Origin: Cryptomeria japonica
Taxonomy: Eukaryota > Streptophyta > Pinopsida > Cupressales > Cupressaceae
Assembly (NCBI RefSeq): GCF_030272615.1
Contig: NC_081413.1
Location: 186,582,669-186,646,668, forward strand
DNA length: 64,000 nt
Reading direction: 5' to 3'
The position numbers and the translations under genes were made by a program. Under the pieces are notes generated by a model. That model had not been told where the DNA came from. It worked only from the letters and a program-made list of their open reading frames with translations, and did no database searches. This document shows, piece after piece, positions 58,205 through 64,000 of the stretch (positions are counted from its first letter, which is position 1; each line of letters begins with the position of its first letter).

Positions 58205-59451
58205 CTAGGGTGATGTCAAAATAGATCTAGTCAATCTTTTCCCATAGGCTTCTGCAACTCTAGGTAATCCTATATCATTGAACATTTTCTTTACCCTCCT
58301 ATCCAGTTCCTTCTTGGATCTCTCCTCTCTCAAACTTGCTTCCAGCTCTTCTACAATCCTAAAGCGAGATTCATTGGGATCCTTTTCCAAGTCTATAACA
58401 TCAGAGATTTTAGATTTTTCCAACTCTTTTGAAACTTCCTAAGGTGACTTTGGAATCCAAGCAATCCTTGGTTCAATAACAATAATGTAACAATTGTCTC
58501 TGTTGACTAGAAAGGTAAATGTCTCTTTGTATTTCAAAAGCACATCCAGAGGAAATCTATATCTTTCCTACATTTTTTCTTTAAAGTCTACAAACCATCC
58601 ACCAACTTTCCTTTTTAGGACTAAGTGTCGAAACCCTTAATGTACAAACCTATCTATGCTTCGATAGGTGTGGATTTTTTCCAAACATAATTGTCTCTTC
58701 CGGGAAGCTCATACAGATACATGAATATGAGATAGATAATCAAATAATCAAACTTGAACGAGTACTTACTCTTTCTTTTCTTCTCCAAATTCTCCACTAA
58801 CCGTTCAAACAAGAGTTCGCATAGGTCAAATTGTTCTCTACACACAACCATCTAGAAAGCAGTGTGGATAGAAATTACAATCACAATGCCTTCACAATTC
58901 TAGAAGTAGATTTTATATGCAAGAACCTTGGAATCATTTTTTACTCCAGGGTTAGCACTATCATGGCTCTTCCATCCCACTTATCTCTTGTCAGCTATGT
59001 CACCGTATCATTTTTCATATATATTTTTGTAGGAATGGTGCTCTTTTCACAAAGGCCAATTAATGTCATTCTTTGTAACTTTGTAGGGTTTATCTAGGTA
59101 CATAGTGTCTCCATGAATTTTTCTTAAAATAACCCTTATCTAGTCAAGATCATAAGAACAATCGAGAAAAACCCTCCAAATGCCTAACCCTAACTTAGTG
59201 ATATTCTTGTACTCATTCTTGAGAGTAGCTCCATCGCTTTCAAAAAATTTCTCAGAGGGGTCATTGAAGCTTCCATGACTCATTTCTCCAATGACTGCAT
59301 GTATATAGGCTTGGACATCCTTTGTGTATAAACAGTGAATTGGCTCACTAGAAAACACACCTTCCTTATCCTTTACAATTGCAACAAATGGATATGACTT
59401 CAACACTGGTCGCAACTTGAGATCATTATTGATGACAACTCGAATTGACAT
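58205..59451 (-). pseudogene. Sirevirus-like accessory ORF, N-terminal part
   Basis: Minus-strand pieces: 59451-59140 (VVINNDLKLRPVLKSYPFVA, IWRVFLDCSYDLD), 58851-58654 (FDLCELLFERLVENLEKKRK, then a hydrophobic YLIIYLIFMYLYELPG) and 58423-58205 (charged helix ending near GLPRVAEAYGK). The middle piece parallels the plus-strand ORF (a ..LV..Y..YFPG-like stretch after an LCE motif), so the two may be related. Several stops. The family is not recognised. Confidence 0.5.
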
Positions 59452-59789
59452 CGTATCTACAACTAAAGTTTTCTTCTTCTAACAAAGGATGCACACTATC
59501 ACTTCTTTGCACGAGAGCTCTCAAATTATCAAATGGCGAGTGATCAAAATAAGCCCGAAAAAATAATATATTCACTTTTCAATGTATTGTTAGTCTTAAA
59601 TGCACCAAACCTGAAAAGATGATAAATGTTTTGTTCCAAATACAGACCCAACAAGATATCCAAAAATCATTAGAAAAATCCTCTTAAAGCACCGAAATTC
59701 CAAAAATATTATTTAGCATCAAACTACATGGGGGTTTGTATGATATTTCTTCAAATCTCTCCCTTAGACCTTCTTGTCTAATTAGTTTC

Positions 59790-60767
59790 CAAAAGAGGGT
59801 TCAACATCTTCAGTAGGTGCATATCCACCTTTAGTCATTTATTCAATCTTGTCATCAGATTTCTTCACCCAAATCATCTTTGTTCTCTCTCTTTCTTGAT
59901 TGATATCAATTTTCTTTGTGATACCATTAGACTTTGTGCTTTTCTTCTGCAATATTTAGCAATGTGACCCATCTTGTTACAATTATAGCATACCAGACCT
60001 CTCTAAGACTTACCACTATTCATTTTGTTGTTTTTAACCTTCTATTTGACTTACAACTTTGTGTCCATATGTATTGCAACAATAGAAAACTCCATTGAAG
60101 GATGAGTGTGGTTCAAAATATATATTCATTCCTTATTATCCTCCATTTGCATTCAACAACCCTATGCCCAACCTTATTGCAAGAGTAGAATCTTATGCTA
60201 ATTGATTGATCTCTAATTTGGCTTCTGCATTTAATAGCTCTCTCTCCAATTCTATTGCATGAAAAACAATTGCCATTACAAGAATACCCGGATCTAGCCT
60301 GAGAGAATCTTATCATTCTTCTTGTTGTTCTTTCAGATGTTCTTCTAGTCCAAAATGAAGCATATCCTAAACCTTCTCTTTTCCTTTGGAATTTTTGCCT
60401 TTCTCATAACCAAGTCCATCCTTGTCATTGTTTTGATTTTGAGCACTGAGCATGGCATCAATAATTTGGCTTCCTCCTTTCAGCTTTAAACCTTTGTCAA
60501 TTTGTTCCTTTGCCTCCTTTAATTCCTTAGTTTATGAACTTCCTTTTCAATTCTATAACATTCCTCTATTTGTTTGTTCAGTTTTATATCAATATCATCC
60601 ATCACTTTTCTTCTTTCATCAAGTAGCTTTCCTAAATAGGCAATTTTCTCTTCATCCTTTTTGTGTCTGAATCTGCTCTCATCCAAATAGGTCAAGGTGT
60701 ATCTCAAATCTCCTTCCATATCGACAACACCTTCAATTTTCCAATTATGATGATTCTTAGTATCCAT
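59790..60767 (-). pseudogene. gag: Sirevirus-like gag with several zinc knuckles
   Basis: ATG at 60767 (MDTKNHHNWKIEG), followed by a long coiled coil (DEEKIAYLGKLLDERRKVMDDIDIK, shown in part by positions 60519-60700) and a Gln/Asn/Lys linker. Then come up to four knuckle-like modules: CFSCNRIGERAIKC (His replaced by Glu), SCNKVGHRVVEC (first Cys lost), a CCNTYGHKVV remnant, and an intact CYNCNKMGHIAKYC near 59950-60000. It ends near a WVKKSDDK motif. The frame carries stops and frame changes. Gag would package element RNA. Confidence 0.7.
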
Positions 60768-62306
60768 ATCAACAAGTATTCAATTCCTGGATCTACTTCA
60801 ATGGTTAAGCTATTTCTTTAGGATTGTTTAATTGGAATTCACCCACGCCCATCTCTTATAGTTGTTTAATTGGAATTCAAGGTTTTGTAGTTAGCTTGCA
60901 TCGAGGAACTCTGGTTTTCCCATTAACTTTTGGGTTCTAACAAGAATATTTATCTTTCCTACTACAAATACTAGCACACAAAAGTTGAAATGAGTATGAT
61001 GGAATGCAGGACAAGGGAGACAAAGAAGAGACCACAAAAAGTGGGTGAAGCGCCAAACACAGGTGGTTGTTTCCTATCATAAGCTAATGCAACAAAAAGA
61101 CTCAGAAGTAATAGATAATGACACAATTCATTTACGAACATTCTTCCATGTTCATTCACAATCTGTACAATGGAACATAGTGTATTCCCGATGAAGACCC
61201 CTACTATTCTATGGGCAGCTTAAAGAGAAGTGATTCAAGGTCCTTTGAATCATATCAGTCTCCCGACATTGAGTTCAAAATGAAGAGGACCTTGCTACTA
61301 TAGTAGTTATAGTAGGGATGCATAGGGTTAAATAGGGAATTATAGAAGTGCAGGGAGGGGGGGAAGGTCCAAAGGGGGCAGGCGTAGAAGGCCTCTCCTT
61401 CTAGCCTCTTCTTCTAGATCTAATCTCCCTGAAATCACCACTCAATATTTAGGGTGGTTTGCCAAAATTGCTATCTCCTGGCTGGATCCCAATTCCTAAT
61501 AAGATGATTAGATGGAACCCACCAGTCTCCTCAACTATAGTTCCCACCCACTAATTTAGGAATCATAATATTCCCAGGTCGATCCATATCAAATGATCCA
61601 ATATGCACATCTGGGTTTGAATCTTGATCTAGATAGATAACTACATTTGCCTTTGAAGCACCATAGTGGTTCTTTTGCTCGGTTTATTACCAGATGTGCA
61701 TACATAAGTTGTGATGTTTCATCATTCCAGACCATCAATTTATTTATCAATTATAGTTCTCCAAAAAGGACTACTCTTCCCTAGAAATGCATGAGAGGTT
61801 TGTTCTGAATAGGTAATCTAGTGTCAAAGTAGCGGTTTGATTCCCTATAATTCTATGGGGTTGTATTAATTAGAGAACAAACTTTTTGATCCACAACTCT
61901 CCCAACCAGAATCCCCACCCAACCCCAATGGGTAAGGGAGTCAAGTCTATGGTGAAACACAACAATTTCATTTAGCGCAAGAGTAGCCACTGAACATTGG
62001 CTATGAAATATTAAGGGGATAGGTGATGTGGACCCCTATAGATGGAGTCTTGGGTTCCCTTTTGGGTAGTATCTAATATATAGGTGTACCCTTCTCAAGG
62101 GGCTCTCAAAGGAGGATGGACAACCCATCATTGAACACCATGTTGAAATGTGCCCTATTATTTTTTAATGGTCCACGAGAGTAAGCAACTTTCCCCCACC
62201 CTATCTCGGACCACACCCTTTCTTCTATCACCACATACTATAACTTAGGGAAAATCCATCTAGTTGCTTGTATATGTGGCCATGCATTAGCGATGCTAGA
62301 ATCGAA
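60768..62306. other. Leader region of the Sirevirus-like element, nothing recognised
   Basis: About 1.5 kb between the PBS-like site and the gag ATG. It may include an unrelated insertion; no terminal repeats or ORF stood out. Confidence 0.4.
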
Positions 62307-62329
62307 CCTACCAAAGATTTGATATCAAT
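62307..62329 (-). other. Decayed primer binding site
   Basis: Minus strand ATTGATATCAAATCTTTGG next to the LTR end. It fits TTGGTATCAGAGC with G-to-A changes only. Confidence 0.6.
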
Positions 62330-62699
62330 TGTTGAACACAGTTAGATGTTGAGAGGGGGGGTGAATCATCAAGAACTAAAACATTACCAATTAAATATGC
62401 CAAAACACATTATTCATTCATATCAATTATGTTGCAAGGTAAATATTAGAAATAGTAAATTCATTCACTAAAGAACACCAATTTTTTACGTGGAAAACCC
62501 AAATTGGGAGAAACCATGTGGTGAGAATCAAACTCACAATATGTATATCAACTATTCACAATAAATATGGCCATCGGCCAAAGAGCTTATTGCTCCAAAC
62601 TTTCTAACTAAAGCGCACAACCTTAGGCAAGATACAAAAAGGGACCTTCTCAACTGAAGATCGCTTCTTTAGGGAAAGGTACAAAATAACTATCCAGAT
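62330..62699 (-). repeat. 5' LTR of the Sirevirus-like element, interrupted
   Basis: Aligns with 34200-34560 (GAACTAAAACATTACCAATT, ACGCACAACCTTAGGCAAGA and more). It is cut at 62700 by the next LTR. G-rich motif at 62351-62370. Confidence 0.85.
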
Positions 62700-63664
62700 T
62701 GTTGAATATCCAGCCAATTGAGAGGGGGGGGGTGAATCAGTTGATTACTTAAAACAATTTTTTTTATCCTTTTCACATCCGGATCCAAACCAATAGAATT
62801 AATTAACATGGATATAGCATGAAAACAAAAATATATAACAGATCACACAAATGAACACCAGATATGACGTGGAAAAACCAATGGAGAATGTTAGTTCTCA
62901 ATATAAACACCTGGTAAGGTGACACCAATTAAGGTGATTTTTAGAAAGGGTGGCTCACTGACAGAATGCTCATTGCAGGTGGGCTCACTACCCAAAAAAA
63001 ATCTCACTACCAAAGAAAGGGAGAGAGAAAGAAAGAATCCATCACTGAAACACAATTTGCACAAACTGGACTACTTTTGATTCCTCAAATACCAACACAC
63101 TTTCACATATCACCAACAATCAGATATTTTCTTTCCAATCTTGCATCTCTTAAAAATAATGTCACACTTTTTCTATATCTAACTCAATTAGATCACTCTC
63201 ATAAATATATATTATCTTTCGGGAAGCATAATCTTTCAACTCAGCCAAGACAGAGATCTAAAAAGGGTCAACACCAAACATTCTGATGATGGGAAGGAAT
63301 GAGTAGTAGACCAACACACATCAACAATCAAATCAACACGATATAATCATTATATCTTCCTGACCCAAAGACTTCACACACACACTACACCATAAGTCGT
63401 TGCACATCCTTGAATTTCAGACTAAATCCAAACCTAAACACCATCGCCCAAAGCAACAAAAATAAGAATAGGACCAATATACACATGAATACCAATGATC
63501 AACACCATATCCAATAACCAGAAATATCCAAATCACCAGCACATCTTCCAGAGCACCAAATATTCTGGGAACACCTATTTTGGATCACCAATACCAAGAA
63601 CATTAGAGACATCAATGACAATCACTTAAAAATATCACCATCACAACCACAACAATCTACAGCA
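62700..63664 (-). repeat. 3' LTR of a further Sirevirus-like element (965 bp)
   Basis: TGCTGTAG...ATTCAACA in minus sense. G-rich motif GAGAGGGGGGGGTGAATCAG at 62720-62739. A polypurine tract touches its inner end at 63665. It inserted into, or abuts, the LTR at 62330-62699. The rest of the element is right of the window. Confidence 0.8.
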
Positions 63665-64000
63665 ATCTCCCCCTTTGTCATTGATGGCAACATCCATCAA
63701 TAACAAACACAAAATAATCTCTGCACAACTCTACAACAACTCAACAACTAAAACTCTCAATATCTCTCCCCCTTTGACAACAATGACAAAAGTGGGCATA
63801 ACTCCCCCTATGAAACTTACTCCTGCTCCCCCTAAGAGGAAGCACCCAAGCATCAGTCTAGATAGGAATATGCAAGTTTCTCACTGGACCAATGCACATC
63901 CAAATGCACATTAGTTCAAACTGGAAAGGGGTAATACCCTTAACTTCTACTAGAGATACTCAAAAGTATCTTTACACAATGACTTCGTGAAGATATATGA
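63665..64000 (-). other. Multiple polypurine tracts, 3' internal end of the last element
   Basis: In minus sense, AAAGGGGGAGAT sits at the LTR, and AAAGGGGGAGAG, AGGGGGAGT and AGGGGGAG tracts follow within about 170 bp. This fits the Sirevirus multi-PPT signature. No ORF. Confidence 0.75.

Larger units (their letters stand above)
34200..62699 (-). mobile_element. Sirevirus-like copia element, minus strand, with nested insertions
   Basis: 3' LTR at 34200-35201 and 5' LTR from 62330 (cut by another element at 62700); the two align through their first half. Multiple polypurine tracts lie inside the 3' LTR (35202-35360) and a decayed PBS lies at 62307-62329. Minus-strand content: gag with several zinc knuckles (about 60767-59790), an accessory ORF (59451-58205), and the C-terminal part of an accessory ORF (49565-48592 continuing at 36507-35420 across the Tat insertion). 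No protease, integrase or RT was found, so it looks non-autonomous or internally deleted. Sirevirus assignment rests on the multiple polypurine tracts and the G-rich LTR motif. Confidence 0.7.

Overview
This window looks like repeat-dominated nuclear DNA from a seed plant with a large genome. Its size and retroelement mix would fit a gymnosperm, but nothing here proves that. No intact host gene is visible. The coding potential belongs to retrotransposons of several lineages, plus broken exons of two recognisable plant genes: glutamate dehydrogenase (GDH) and the vesicle v-SNARE VTI1.

Layout. 1-2762: left-truncated Ty1/copia element on the minus strand (protease, zinc knuckle, gag, initiator-Met PBS, LTR). 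2763-5646: exon-like cassettes, then GDH exons, then VTI1 exons, all on the plus strand and all with intron sequence. Bases 1651-5646 are tandemly duplicated as 5647-20952. The second copy is split by a young 11.3 kb LTR retrotransposon (7267-18549, 1.66 kb LTRs, TSD ATAAT). That element has no reverse transcriptase or integrase and carries a roughly 1000-codon Gln/Pro-rich frame broken by one TAA. 21618-22412: Sirevirus-type solo LTR (TSD ATACT). 22825-23320: CACTA-like MITE remnant. About 23430-27270: L1-type LINE on the minus strand with its endonuclease region missing. 28336-32171: weak candidate for a long LTR. 34200-62699: a Sirevirus-like element on the minus strand, itself full of insertions. 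These are a 12.07 kb Tat-lineage Ty3/gypsy element (36513-48586, TSD ATATG), a plus-strand degenerate Sirevirus-like accessory ORF (about 50.8-57.0 kb) behind a hairpin-rich LTR-like block, and, inside that ORF, a minimal element made of two 1.27 kb LTRs around only 200 bp (53224-55964, TSD GACTT). 62700-64000: the 3' LTR and multiple polypurine tracts of another Sirevirus-like element that leaves the window.

How the parts relate. The pol-less element at 7267-18549 and the Tat element at 36513-48586 share the LTR 5' end, the polypurine tract, long stretches of 5' leader and a 3' noncoding module, although their LTR bodies and coding regions look unrelated. They therefore look like a non-autonomous/autonomous pair. 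The Sirevirus-type LTRs share a G-rich motif (C-rich in element sense) close to their 3' ends, and their 3' flanks carry several polypurine tracts, as known for Sireviruses. Premature stops in the decayed frames are mostly TAG/TAA at positions where CAG/CAA would fit, as expected of C-to-T decay of methylated, silenced DNA. The nesting gives a relative order: copia insertion and exon assembly, then tandem duplication, then insertion of the pol-less element; and Sirevirus-like element, then the Tat element inserted into it.
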